Shown here: positions 16,064 to 24,321 of the stretch, in pieces
How the letters are laid out: the number at the start of each line of letters is the position of its first letter
How positions within the stretch are numbered: position 1 is the stretch's first letter
DNA from: Aciditerrimonas ferrireducens
GTDB taxonomy: Bacteria > Actinomycetota > Acidimicrobiia > Acidimicrobiales > UBA8190
Reading direction: 5' to 3'
DNA length: 39,924 nucleotides
NCBI RefSeq assembly: GCF_023130475.1
Contig: NZ_JAKHEX010000021.1
Location: 1-39,924, forward strand
Position numbers and translations under genes: made by a program
Notes under the pieces: generated by a model
Databases searched by the model: none
Told to the model about the DNA's origin: nothing
Seen by the model: only the letters and a program-made list of their open reading frames with translations

Positions 16064-16102
16064 GCTCCCCCGCTCCATCCGCCCCTCGGACCGCTCCACG
16101 CG

Positions 16103-17881
16103 GTGCCCGCCGTTCCCCGCACCGTCCCCTGGAGCACCGTGCCCCTTCCGACCGATCCCCCCGACGACCTGACCGATCCGAGCGACGTACCGAACAGCCG
16201 CCCCGCCTCGTTGGCGCCCGGGCGCGATCTGCCCAGCCGACCGCCGGATCCCGGTCCTGAACCCTCGGTTCCCGCTGCCGCACCAGCAGATCCGACCGCC
16301 GCCCGCCCGGCCGACCTCGGGCACCAACGCGCCCTGGCCACCGTGCGGGCCCTCCGAAACGCCAGTGCTGGCGGGGTGGTCGTGGGCGCCGACGTCAAGG
16401 GCCTGCGCTGGTGCGAGCCGGAGCAGGCGGTCATGGTGCTCGGACCGCCCCGCTCGGGCAAGACCAGCGGGGTCATCGTCCCCTCCATCGTCGCCGCCCC
16501 CGGCGCCGTCGTCGCCACCTCCACCAAGCCCGACGTGGCCTCGGCCACCGCCGCCATCCGCCGAGGGCTGGGCCCCTGCCTGCTCTACGACCCCTCGGGC
16601 ACCGTGCCGCCGGTACCCGGCACCGAACCGCTTCACTGGTCCCCCGTGCACGCCTGTCGGTCCTGGGACGAGGCCGTGCTGCTCGCCGCAGAGATGGTCG
16701 AGACCGCCGGCAGGCTGCGCGGCGCTGGTGGGCGCCTGGAGGCGGCAAGCCACTGGACCGAACGGGCGACAGCCCTCCTGGCCCCTCTGCTCCACGCCGC
16801 CGCCCTCCTCGAGGCCCCCATGGCCGAGGTCCTCCACTGGGTGGACACCCGCCGACCCGACCCCGCCCTGGCCGCCTTGTCGGACGCCGCTGCCGACGTC
16901 GCCCTCGACGGGCTCAGCGGCGTCCTCGCCACCGAGCAGCGCGAGCAGAGCGGCATCTGGTCCACGGCCGCCGGAAGCCTCGCCGCCTACCGCAGCACGG
17001 CAGCCCTGCGCAGCACCGAGGGACCGGCCTTCGATCCTCGGGCCTTCCTGGACGCCGGCGGCACCCTCTACGTTGTCGCTGCCGGCAGCCGCCAGCGGAC
17101 CTTGGCTCCGCTCGTGGTCGGCCTGCTCGGCCAGATCCGCCAGGCGGTCTACGACCGGGCCGCCGCCTGGGCCCTCGCTCGGCCCGACACCGACCAGCGC
17201 CCACCGGCCGTGCTCTTCGCCTTGGACGAGCTGGCCAACATCGCTCCCCTGCCCGACCTGCCGGCCATGGTCAGCGAAGCCGGGGGGCAGGGCCTCACGG
17301 TCCTGGCCTGTCTCCAGGACCTCTCCCAGGCTCGGGCCCGCTGGGGCCTGGCCGCCGAGGGCTTCCCGTCCCTCTTCGGCTACACCCTCGTCCTGCCCGG
17401 CATCGGCGACGTCGCCACGCTCCGGGCCCTCTCGGCCCTGGCGGGGGACCATGAGGAACGACGGGTCTCCCTCAGCCATCCCCTCCCCGCCCCGACGACC
17501 GGGGCTCGGGCGCTCGCCCGCCGCCTCCTCCTCGGCCCCGACCCCGCCGGTCGGCCCCGTCCCACCCGGACCCTGGCCCCCGTCCACCGGCCCCGTCTCC
17601 CCGTCGACGTCCTGGCCCGCGGCCAACCCGGCCACGCCGTCCTGGTCGATCCCCGGAACCGCCTGACCACCGTGCGCCTCACCCCCTGGTTCGCCGCCGA
17701 ACCCTGGCGCAGCCTCCTCGACCCTCGAAGTCCTGGCCTCCCCCGCCGGCCCGAGCCGGGAGCCGACCCCGACCCCCGGCCCGAGGCCCAGCGCGTGGCC
17801 CCCTGGCCCGAAGCCCAGTCGAGGCCAGCCACCCCGCATCGGGCCGTGGCGCCCGACCCCGGCCACCCCTTCGAGCCCTAG
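16103..17881 (+). CDS. VirD4/TraG-like type IV coupling-protein ATPase, soluble form
   Basis: A 592-residue FtsK/HerA-superfamily ATPase of the type IV coupling-protein group, which in conjugation delivers DNA-protein substrates to a membrane channel. It has a Walker A loop GPPRSGKT at residues 114-121, Walker B with VLFALDELANIAPLPDLP near 370-387 (D375/E376), and the sensor region TVLACLQDLSQARARWG near 399-415. It differs from classical VirD4/TraG in having no N-terminal transmembrane helices; residues 1-70 are instead proline-rich and disordered-looking, and the C-terminus is also proline-rich. The annotated GTG start is the first after an in-frame stop, but it lacks a clear ribosome-binding site. 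GTG 16139 is an alternative. No relaxase, VirB4 or pilus gene is in the window. Confidence 0.82.
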   Translation: MPAVPRTVPWSTVPLPTDPPDDLTDPSDVPNSRPASLAPGRDLPSRPPDPGPEPSVPAAAPADPTAARPADLGHQRALATVRALRNASAGGVVVGADVKGLRWCEPEQAVMVLGPPRSGKTSGVIVPSIVAAPGAVVATSTKPDVASATAAIRRGLGPCLLYDPSGTVPPVPGTEPLHWSPVHACRSWDEAVLLAAEMVETAGRLRGAGGRLEAASHWTERATALLAPLLHAAALLEAPMAEVLHWVDTRRPDPALAALSDAAADVALDGLSGVLATEQREQSGIWSTAAGSLAAYRSTAALRSTEGPAFDPRAFLDAGGTLYVVAAGSRQRTLAPLVVGLLGQIRQAVYDRAAAWALARPDTDQRPPAVLFALDELANIAPLPDLPAMVSEAGGQGLTVLACLQDLSQARARWGLAAEGFPSLFGYTLVLPGIGDVATLRALSALAGDHEERRVSLSHPLPAPTTGARALARRLLLGPDPAGRPRPTRTLAPVHRPRLPVDVLARGQPGHAVLVDPRNRLTTVRLTPWFAAEPWRSLLDPRSPGLPRRPEPGADPDPRPEAQRVAPWPEAQSRPATPHRAVAPDPGHPFEP

Positions 17882-17888
17882 GCCACCC

Positions 17889-17914
17889 CTGGCCCAGGCG
17901 GCCTCGGCGGCCAG
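17889..17914. terminator. weak hairpin after the ATPase gene
   Basis: CTGGCC (17889-17894) and GGCCAG (17909-17914) can form a 6-bp stem closing a 14-nt GC-rich loop, 8 bp after the ATPase stop. Terminator function is only a guess. Confidence 0.3.
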
Positions 17915-18012
17915 CCCTGTCCCGTGTCCCGCCTCGGGGTCGCAGGCCTCAGGATCGTGGGCCTCGGGACGGGTCCGCCGTGCCCACCCCGGCACGCTGG
18001 CCAGATGCGAGA

Positions 18013-18026
18013 CGAACAGGTGTTCG
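18013..18026 (+). promoter_or_regulatory. LexA-binding SOS box of the imuA'-imuB-dnaE2 operon
   Basis: CGAACAGGTGTTCG matches the actinobacterial/Gram-positive SOS box CGAAC-N4-GTTCG exactly and is a palindrome apart from its centre. It ends one base before the TACGGT hexamer and 13 bp before the GTG of imuA', so bound LexA would cover the promoter. This predicts induction of the whole cassette by DNA damage. Confidence 0.92.
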
Positions 18027-18027
18027 G

Positions 18028-18033
18028 TACGGT
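18028..18033 (+). promoter_or_regulatory. -10 hexamer of the mutasome operon, leaderless arrangement
   Basis: TACGGT followed by GGGGAG (6 nt) and the GTG at 18040. The spacing matches the other leaderless sites. The GGGGAG directly abuts the start codon and is too close to act as a normal Shine-Dalgarno. Confidence 0.55.
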
Positions 18034-18039
18034 GGGGAG

Positions 18040-18699
18040 GTGCGCTCGGACCTCCTGCCGAACCCCCGGACCAGCCGGCAGCCGCTCGGGCTGGCCGCCT
18101 TGCGGGCAGCGGTGGAGCCCTTGGGGGGCGCTGAGGGCCGGTGGCTGCCCCCGCCACTGGCCCTGGCCGACCTGCTGCCCGAGGGCCTCCGGCGGGGCTG
18201 GGTGGTCCAGATCGAGGGGGGCTGGCGGGGTGGCACCAGCCTGGCCCTGGCCCTGGCGGCCGCGGCCGGCGCCCAGGGGAGCTGGAGCGCCTGGGTGGGC
18301 CTGCCGACCTTGTGCCCTTTGGCTGCTGCTGAGGCCGGGGTGCCCCTCGAGCGCTGTCTGCTGGTCCCCCAGCCCGGGGCGGCGTGGGCAGAGGCGGTGG
18401 CCCTGGCCCTCGAAGGGGTGGACCTGGTGGTCGCCCGCCCCCCCAAGCGGGTGTCGGCCACGACGGCCCGACGCCTCCACGGTCAGGCCCGGCACCACGG
18501 CAGCGTGCTGCTGCTGCTCGACGGCCCCAGTTGGCCAGAGCCCCTCGATGTGGTGCTGGAGGTCCGCAGCGCCAGCTGGCACGGCGTGGAGGAGGGCCAC
18601 GGCCATCTCCAGGCCCGACGCTGCCAGGTGCTGCGGACCGGCCGGCGCAGCGGTGGCGTTCCCCGGACGGCTGCGGTCTGGCTGCCCGGACCGAGATGA
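18040..18699 (+). CDS. imuA': ImuA'-like RecA-fold mutasome protein
   Basis: The first gene of the SOS-inducible translesion cassette. ImuA' proteins are RecA-like accessory factors that bind ImuB and are needed for damage-induced mutagenesis. The 219-residue product has the RecA-core pattern of a strand, glycine-rich loop and helix (VVQIEGGWRGGTSLALALAAA). It is followed by SAWVGLPTLCPLAAAEAGV, and a second strand GVDLVVARPPKRVSATTARRL leading to LLLLDG. The loop lacks the Walker lysine (GGWRGGTS), so ATP hydrolysis is unlikely; this degeneracy is usual for the group. The start GTG is placed by the LexA box and -10 hexamer; GTG 17980, further upstream in frame, would put the SOS box inside the coding region. 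Its stop overlaps imuB as ATGA. Confidence 0.85.
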   Translation: MRSDLLPNPRTSRQPLGLAALRAAVEPLGGAEGRWLPPPLALADLLPEGLRRGWVVQIEGGWRGGTSLALALAAAAGAQGSWSAWVGLPTLCPLAAAEAGVPLERCLLVPQPGAAWAEAVALALEGVDLVVARPPKRVSATTARRLHGQARHHGSVLLLLDGPSWPEPLDVVLEVRSASWHGVEEGHGHLQARRCQVLRTGRRSGGVPRTAAVWLPGPR

Positions 18700-19907
18700 C
18701 CCCGGACCGAGCCGGTGCGATGGAACGGTTCTTGGTGGTCCACTGCCCCGCCTTGGCCCCCCTGGACGACCGGGGCCGCCACGCCCGGGGCCTGGCCCAG
18801 GTCCTGGCGCTGCTCCAAGAACTCTCCGCCCGGCCGCCGGAGGCCCTCGGACCCGGCCTGGCCGCCTTGGCTACCCGTGGCCCGGCCCGCTACTTCGGGG
18901 GCGACTGGGCCCTCGCCGCGCACGTCCGGGACCTCCTGGCGAAGCGGCTGGGCCTGGAGGGGCACCTGGGGGTGGCCGACGGCCTCCTGGCGGCGGTCCT
19001 CGCAGCCGAACTGGCCGCCCAGGGGGGCCAGGAGCCCGTGGTGGTCCCCCCGGGGCAGAGCCCGGCCTTCTTGGCCCCCTGGCCGGTGGCCGTCCTGGGC
19101 CAGCCGAAGCTGGCCGACCTCTTGGCCCGCCTGGGCGTCCGGCGGCTGGGCCAACTGGCCGCCCTGCCCCCCGCCGCCGTGGCCGAGCGCCTCGGCACCC
19201 TGGGCCTGGCCTGCTGGCAGGTCGCCACCGGCCAGGCCAGCGAGCCGCCCGGGCTCCGCCGAGCGGTCCCCGGCCTCCCCGAGGCCCAGGCCCTCCTGGC
19301 CCACGACCACCAGGCCCCCAGCCGCCGGGGAGCCAGCCGTCGGGGAGCCGGCCGGCCGGCACCCGGGGCAGCCGAGCAGGACCTCTTCGGGGCCCGGGAC
19401 CGCGCCGGCCAGCGAGCTGCCCGGGCGGCGACGCAGCTCCAAGCCCTGCTCGGCCCCGAGGCGGTCCTGCGGGCCCGGCTCACCCCAGGACGCAGCCCGG
19501 CCACCCAGGTCCGGCTGCTGCCCGTCGGGGTCGGGCGGGAACCCTCGGGGGCCCAGCCCTCCGACGCACCGTGGCCCGGGCGCCTCCCCACCCCCTCCCC
19601 CGCCCTGCTCCTCCAGCCGCCCCGCCCCGCCGAGCTCTGGGACGCCCAAGGCCGCCCGCTGCGGGTCGGGGCCAACGGGCAGCTCTCTGGCCCCCCGGCC
19701 TGGCTGGCCACCCCCGAGCTCCCCGGGCACGACCGGCCTCCCCGGCACCGCTGGGCCCTGACCAGCTGGGCCGGCCCCTGGCCCCAGGACGAGCGCTGGT
19801 GGGCCGCTCGACGGCGGCGGGCCTACCTGCAAGTGGTGGCGACCGAGCACGCCTTCCTCGTGCTCCAGGAGGGACGACGCTGGTGGCTGGAGGGCCTCTA
19901 CGACTAG
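18696..19907 (+). CDS. imuB: ImuB, catalytically inactive Y-family polymerase homologue, N-terminally short
   Basis: The scaffold of the mutasome, linking DnaE2 and ImuA' to the sliding clamp. At 403 residues it is about 100 shorter than usual actinobacterial ImuB. It enters the family alignment at LAALATRGPARYFGGDWALA and GVADGLLAAVLAAELAA. It continues through the helix-hairpin-helix segment (LADLLARLGVRRLGQLAALP) and a little-finger region with GRSPATQVRLLPVG, and ends WAGPWPQDERWWAARRRRAYLQVV and EGRRWWLEGLYD. The first palm strand and the fingers block normally found before this are missing. EQDLFG at residues 227-232 is a candidate beta-clamp motif. ATG 18696 overlaps the imuA' stop; an internal ATG eight codons on (MERFLVV) is possible. 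Confidence 0.87.
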   Translation: MTPDRAGAMERFLVVHCPALAPLDDRGRHARGLAQVLALLQELSARPPEALGPGLAALATRGPARYFGGDWALAAHVRDLLAKRLGLEGHLGVADGLLAAVLAAELAAQGGQEPVVVPPGQSPAFLAPWPVAVLGQPKLADLLARLGVRRLGQLAALPPAAVAERLGTLGLACWQVATGQASEPPGLRRAVPGLPEAQALLAHDHQAPSRRGASRRGAGRPAPGAAEQDLFGARDRAGQRAARAATQLQALLGPEAVLRARLTPGRSPATQVRLLPVGVGREPSGAQPSDAPWPGRLPTPSPALLLQPPRPAELWDAQGRPLRVGANGQLSGPPAWLATPELPGHDRPPRHRWALTSWAGPWPQDERWWAARRRRAYLQVVATEHAFLVLQEGRRWWLEGLYD

Positions 19908-22900
19908 GCCGGCAGCGCCCCTCGGGCGCCGAAGCGGCCTACGCCGAGCTGCACTGCCACTCCCACATGAGCTTCCTCGACGGGGCCAGCGCCCCCGAGG
20001 AGCTCGTGGCCCGGGCCCAGCACCTCGGGCTCAGCGCCCTGGCCCTCACCGACCACGCCAGCTTCGGCGGGGTGGTCCGCTTCGCCCGAGCGGCGGCCGC
20101 CGTGGGCCTCCCCACGGTCTTCGGGGCCGAACTCACCCTGGTGGGCTGGGACGAGCCCGAGGTCCCGCCGCGGCGCACCGGCCTGCCCGACCCCCCCGGC
20201 ACCCACCTGGTCGTCCTGGCCCGGGACCCCGAAGGGTACCGGCGGCTCAGCCGCCTGCTCGCCGAGGCCCACCTGGCCGGCCAGGACCGCCTAGGTCCCC
20301 GGTGCCACCTGGCCGACCTGGCCGAGGCCCACGGCGGCCACTGGATGGTCCTGACCGGCTGCCGCAAGGGCCCCCTGGCCCGGGCCCTCGAGGCCGGTGG
20401 CCCCGCCCTGGCCCGCCGGCGGCTCGCCCAGTTGACCGACGCCCTGGGCGCCGCCTCGGTGGCCGTCGAGCTCTGGCACCACGGCGACCCCCTGGACACC
20501 GCCCGCAACGACGCCCTCGCCGAACTGGCAGTCCGCCAAGGGCTGGAGCTGGTAGCCACGAACGTGGTCCACTACGCCACCCCGGCCCACTGGCCCCTGG
20601 CCACCGTCCTGGCCGCCGTCCGGGCCGGCCGTCCCCTGGCCGAGCTGGAGCCCTGGCTGCCCGCCCACCCCGCCGCCTGCCTCCGCTCCCCCGCCGAGCA
20701 GGCCCGCCGGTTCGCCCGCTGGCCCGGGGCGGTCGAGGCGGCGGCCCGCATCGGGGCGGCCTGCGCCTTCGACCTCCGCCTCCTGGCCCCCGGCCTGCCC
20801 CGGGGCCTGGCCCCCCCGGGGTTCGACGACCAGACCTGGCTGACCCAGCTGGTCCACCGAGGAGCCCAGGACCGCTACGGCCCCCGGGAGGCCGAGCGGG
20901 TTCCGGGAGCCTGGGCCCAGCTGGACCACGAGCTGGCCGTCATCGGCCAGCTCGGCTACGCCGGCTACTTCCTGGTGGTCCACGACATCGTGACCTTCTG
21001 CCGCCGCCACGGCATCCTCTGCCAGGGCCGGGGCTCGGCGGCCAACTCGGCGGTCTGCTACGCCCTGGGCATCACCCAGGCCGACCCCGTGGCCCTCGGC
21101 CTGCTCTTCGAGCGCTTCCTCTCCCCCGCCCGCGAGGGCCCCCCGGACATCGACCTCGACATCGAGTCCTCCCGCCGGGACCAGGTCTTCCAGTACGTCT
21201 TCCGCCGCTACGGCCGCCAGCACGCCGCCCAGGTGGCCGCCCTCGTGACCTACCAGCCCCGCTCGGCCGTCCGGGACGTGGCCCGGGCCCTCGGCTACCC
21301 CGAAGACCAGGTGGCCCGCTTCCGTCAGGCCCTCGAGCGCCGCCAGGCCCCCAGCCAGGCCCCGACCCTCCCCCCCCTGGTGGCCGGCCTGGCCGCCCAG
21401 CTCCTCGACACGCCCCGCCACCTCGGCCTCCACAGCGCCGGGGTGGTCCTCGCGGACCGGCCCATCGTCGAGATCTGTCCCGTCCAGTGGGCCCGGACCC
21501 CGGGCCGCAGCGTCCTGCAGTGGGACAAGGACGACTGCGCCGCCGCCGGCCTGGTCAAGTTCGACCTCCTCGGGCTCGGCATGCTCGACGCCATCCACCG
21601 CACCCTGGATCTCGTCGCCCAGACCTGGGGACAGCGCATCGACCTGGCCACCCTCCCCCAAGAACCCGAGGTCTACGACCTCATCTGCCGGGCCGACACC
21701 GTCGGGGTCTTCCAGGTCGAGAGCCGGGCCCAGATGGCCACCGCCCCCCGGGTCCAGCCCCGCTGCTTCGCCGACCTGGTCGTCCAGGTGGCCCTCATCC
21801 GCCCCGGCCCCATCCAGGGCGGCTCCGTCCACCCCTACCTCCGCCGGCGCCAGGGCCTCGAGCCCCCCGAACCGCCCCATCCCCTCCTCGGCCCGGCCCT
21901 GGCCAAGACCCTCGGCGTGCCCCTCTTCCAGGAACAGCTCATGCACATCGCCATCGACGCCGCCGGCTTCAGCCCCACCGAAGCCGACCAGCTCCGCCAA
22001 GCCATGAGCGCCAAGCGCTCCCAGGCCGCCATGGCCGCCCTCCACGACCGCCTCCGGGCCGGCATGGCCGAGCGGGGCATCCCCCCCGAGACCGCCCAGC
22101 TCATCATCCACAAGCTCCAGGCCTTCGCCAGCTTCGGCTTCCCCGAGAGCCACGCCATCTCCTTCGCCTACCTCGTCTACGCCAGCGCCTGGCTCAAGCT
22201 CCACTATCCCCCGGCCTTCTACGCCGGCCTCCTCGACGCCCAGCCCATGGGCTTCTGGTCCCCCCAGACCCTCGTGGCCGACGCCCGCCGCCACGGCGTC
22301 GTGGTCCGCCGCCCCCACGTCAACCGCTCCCAGGCCACCGGCCACCTCGAGACCGATCCCCGAAGCGGCCAGGTCGTCCTCCGCCTCGGGCTCGGCCTCG
22401 TCCGGGGCCTCGGCCCCGACCTGGCCCGCCGTATCGCCGCCCACCAGCCCTACCGCTCCGTCGACCAGTTGGCCCGCCGCTGCGGCCTGGGGTCCCAGCA
22501 GCTCGAGGCCCTGGCCACCGCCGGGGCCCTCGTCGGCCTCCCCGCCCTGCCCCGCAGCCGGCGTCTCGGCCGCCGTCAGGAGGCCCTCTGGGTCGCCGGG
22601 GCCCTCGGCACCCCGGGGGCGGCCCACGGCGTCCAACGCCTCCCGGGCATCGCCAGCGCCGACCAGCCACCCCCGCTCCCGCCCACCACCCCGACCGACG
22701 AGCTGGCCCGGGACCTCTGGGCCACCGGCCTCACCGTCGGCCCCGGGGCCATGGCCCTCCTCCGCCCTGCCCTGGCCGCCCGGGGGGTCCTGCGCGCCGC
22801 CGACCTCCGGGCCCTGCCCCCCGCCGGCCCCGACGGCCCGAGCAGCCCACAGGTCACCGTCGCCGGGGTCGTCACCCACCGCCAACGCCCCGAGAGCGCC

Positions 22901-23122
22901 CGGGGCACGGTCTTCCTCAACCTCGAGGACGAGACCGGCATGGTCGGCGTGGTCCTCTCCCCCGGCGCCTGGGCCCGCTGGCGCGCCCTGGCCCAGGCCC
23001 CCGCCCTGGAGGTCCGAGGCCGCCTAGAGCGCACCGGCCCCGTGGCCTCGGTGGTCGCCGAGCGCTTGGCTCCCCTCGCCCTCGGCGACCTCGCCGTCCC
23101 GCCCTCCCGGGACTTCCGCTGA
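19883..23122 (+). CDS. dnaE2: error-prone DNA polymerase III alpha subunit DnaE2
   Basis: The C-family polymerase that carries out SOS translesion synthesis. It is 1079 residues, a normal length for DnaE2. The N-terminal PHP domain begins YAELHCHSHMSFLDGASAPE at about residue 20. The palm has GRGSAANSAVCYALGIT and the catalytic aspartates in PDIDLDIES (D422, D424, D426). Next come QWDKDDCAAAGLVKFDLLGL, VFQVESRAQM and IQGGSVHPY, then a tandem HhH region and a C-terminal OB fold (VTVAGVVTHRQRPES, VFLNLEDETGMVGVVL). The start GTG lies inside the 3' end of imuB, with AGGAGGG at 19867-19873, 9 nt upstream. No ATG or GTG exists between the imuB stop and the HCHSHM motif, so this overlap start is required. 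It ends 3 bp from the convergent MetE-like gene. Confidence 0.96.
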   Translation: MAGGPLRLGRQRPSGAEAAYAELHCHSHMSFLDGASAPEELVARAQHLGLSALALTDHASFGGVVRFARAAAAVGLPTVFGAELTLVGWDEPEVPPRRTGLPDPPGTHLVVLARDPEGYRRLSRLLAEAHLAGQDRLGPRCHLADLAEAHGGHWMVLTGCRKGPLARALEAGGPALARRRLAQLTDALGAASVAVELWHHGDPLDTARNDALAELAVRQGLELVATNVVHYATPAHWPLATVLAAVRAGRPLAELEPWLPAHPAACLRSPAEQARRFARWPGAVEAAARIGAACAFDLRLLAPGLPRGLAPPGFDDQTWLTQLVHRGAQDRYGPREAERVPGAWAQLDHELAVIGQLGYAGYFLVVHDIVTFCRRHGILCQGRGSAANSAVCYALGITQADPVALGLLFERFLSPAREGPPDIDLDIESSRRDQVFQYVFRRYGRQHAAQVAALVTYQPRSAVRDVARALGYPEDQVARFRQALERRQAPSQAPTLPPLVAGLAAQLLDTPRHLGLHSAGVVLADRPIVEICPVQWARTPGRSVLQWDKDDCAAAGLVKFDLLGLGMLDAIHRTLDLVAQTWGQRIDLATLPQEPEVYDLICRADTVGVFQVESRAQMATAPRVQPRCFADLVVQVALIRPGPIQGGSVHPYLRRRQGLEPPEPPHPLLGPALAKTLGVPLFQEQLMHIAIDAAGFSPTEADQLRQAMSAKRSQAAMAALHDRLRAGMAERGIPPETAQLIIHKLQAFASFGFPESHAISFAYLVYASAWLKLHYPPAFYAGLLDAQPMGFWSPQTLVADARRHGVVVRRPHVNRSQATGHLETDPRSGQVVLRLGLGLVRGLGPDLARRIAAHQPYRSVDQLARRCGLGSQQLEALATAGALVGLPALPRSRRLGRRQEALWVAGALGTPGAAHGVQRLPGIASADQPPPLPPTTPTDELARDLWATGLTVGPGAMALLRPALAARGVLRAADLRALPPAGPDGPSSPQVTVAGVVTHRQRPESARGTVFLNLEDETGMVGVVLSPGAWARWRALAQAPALEVRGRLERTGPVASVVAERLAPLALGDLAVPPSRDFR

Positions 23123-23125
23123 GTC

Positions 23126-24277
23126 TCAGGCCCCGCCCCAGACCTCTGCCGCCGTCTCCACGACCAGCCGCAGCTTCGCCCACTGCTCCTCGGGCCCCAG
23201 CCGGTTCCCTTCCACCGTCGAGGAGAACCCGCACTGCGGCGACAAGCAGAGCTGCTCCAGGGGCACGTAACGGCTGGCCTCCTCGATCCGCCGCTTCAGC
23301 TCGTCCTTCTTCTCCAGCGCCGGCCGCTTCGTCGTCACCAGGCCCAGCACCACCATCTTCCCCTTCGGCACGAACCGCAGCGGCGAGAAGTCCCCCGAAC
23401 GGGCGTCGTCGTACTCCAGGAAGAACCCGTCCACCGCCAGCTCGTTGAACAGCGCCTCCGCCACGAAGTCGTACCCGCCCTCCGCCGTCCAGCGCGACTG
23501 GAAGTTCCCCCGGCACAGGTGGGTGGTGACCGCCATGCCCGCCGGGCGGTCCGCCAGCGCTGCGTTCATCTGCCGGATGTACCGCAGGTGCTGGTGCTCG
23601 GCGTCGTCCCCCCGCTCGGCCAGCATCGCCCGTTGCCGGGGATCGTTCAGGTAGGCCAGGGAGGTGTCGTCCAGCTGCAGGTACCGGCACCCCAACGCAC
23701 CCAGCCGCCGGATCTCCTCGGCGTAGGCCGCGCTCAAGTCCGCCCAGAAAGCCTCCATGTCCGGGTAGATCGCCGGGTCCACCGCGGCTGGTCCTCCCCG
23801 GTAGTGCACCATGCTCGGCGACGGGATCGTCAGCTTCGGCACCGCCTCGCGCACCTGGTCCCGCAGGAACTCGAAGGCGTCCCCGAAGATCGTCTCGGCC
23901 AGGTGGATCCGCCCGGTCACCTTGATCGCCGCCGACTCGAAGGTCACCTCGCCCTGCTCGTCCCGAAACGGCACCGCGATCCGCTCCGAGGTCGGCTCGA
24001 TCCCCCCCAGCTGCTGGATGAAGTCCATGTGCCAGGCGGTCCGCCGGAACTCCCCGTCGGTGGCCGACTGCAGGCCGATCTCCTCCTGCTTCGCCACCAC
24101 CTCCCGGATCGCCTCGTCCTCGACCTCCCGCAAGGCCTCCCGGGAGATCCGCCCGGCCTGGAAGGCCTCGCGGGCAGCCAGCAGGGCGGGGGGCCGCAGC
24201 AGGCTCCCCACATGGTCCGCCCGGAACGGCGGCACCTGCCGCCGCCCGCCCCCCTCTGCCCCGGCCCCTCCGGCCAT
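23126..24277 (-). CDS. MetE-like (cobalamin-independent) methyltransferase
   Basis: A 383-residue protein of the UROD/MetE-like superfamily, equivalent to the C-terminal catalytic barrel of cobalamin-independent methionine synthase. It is most like the short YxjG/YxjH proteins. Evidence is FRADHVGSLLRPPALLAAR at the N-terminus, SATDGEFRR, YLQLDDTSLAYL, the zinc ligand segment TTHLCRGN, and a second zinc cysteine in LSPQCGFSS. The full MetE folate domain is absent, so the methyl donor is probably not 5-methyltetrahydropteroyl-triglutamate. Methyl transfer to homocysteine from another donor, or cleavage of a related thioether, is likely. The ATG is preceded by AGGGAGGA. Confidence 0.88.
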   Translation of the reverse strand: MAGGAGAEGGGRRQVPPFRADHVGSLLRPPALLAAREAFQAGRISREALREVEDEAIREVVAKQEEIGLQSATDGEFRRTAWHMDFIQQLGGIEPTSERIAVPFRDEQGEVTFESAAIKVTGRIHLAETIFGDAFEFLRDQVREAVPKLTIPSPSMVHYRGGPAAVDPAIYPDMEAFWADLSAAYAEEIRRLGALGCRYLQLDDTSLAYLNDPRQRAMLAERGDDAEHQHLRYIRQMNAALADRPAGMAVTTHLCRGNFQSRWTAEGGYDFVAEALFNELAVDGFFLEYDDARSGDFSPLRFVPKGKMVVLGLVTTKRPALEKKDELKRRIEEASRYVPLEQLCLSPQCGFSSTVEGNRLGPEEQWAKLRLVVETAAEVWGGA

Positions 24278-24321
24278 CGTTCCTCCCTCGACCCTCGACC
24301 TCCCTCGGCCCTCGGCTCCCC

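Noticed and set aside
17980..18039. An earlier GTG start for imuA' at 17980
   Set aside because: It would place the LexA box and the -10 hexamer inside the coding sequence, and the extra residues are not conserved-looking.
20291..22885. An 864-codon minus-strand open frame opposite dnaE2
   Set aside because: Low-complexity Gly/Ala/Glu/Val composition, no motifs, and dnaE2 on the other strand is unambiguous.
23116..23128. Small palindrome CTGAGTCTCAG at the dnaE2/MetE-like stop junction as a terminator
   Set aside because: Only 5 bp with a one-base centre; it arises because two stop codons face each other.
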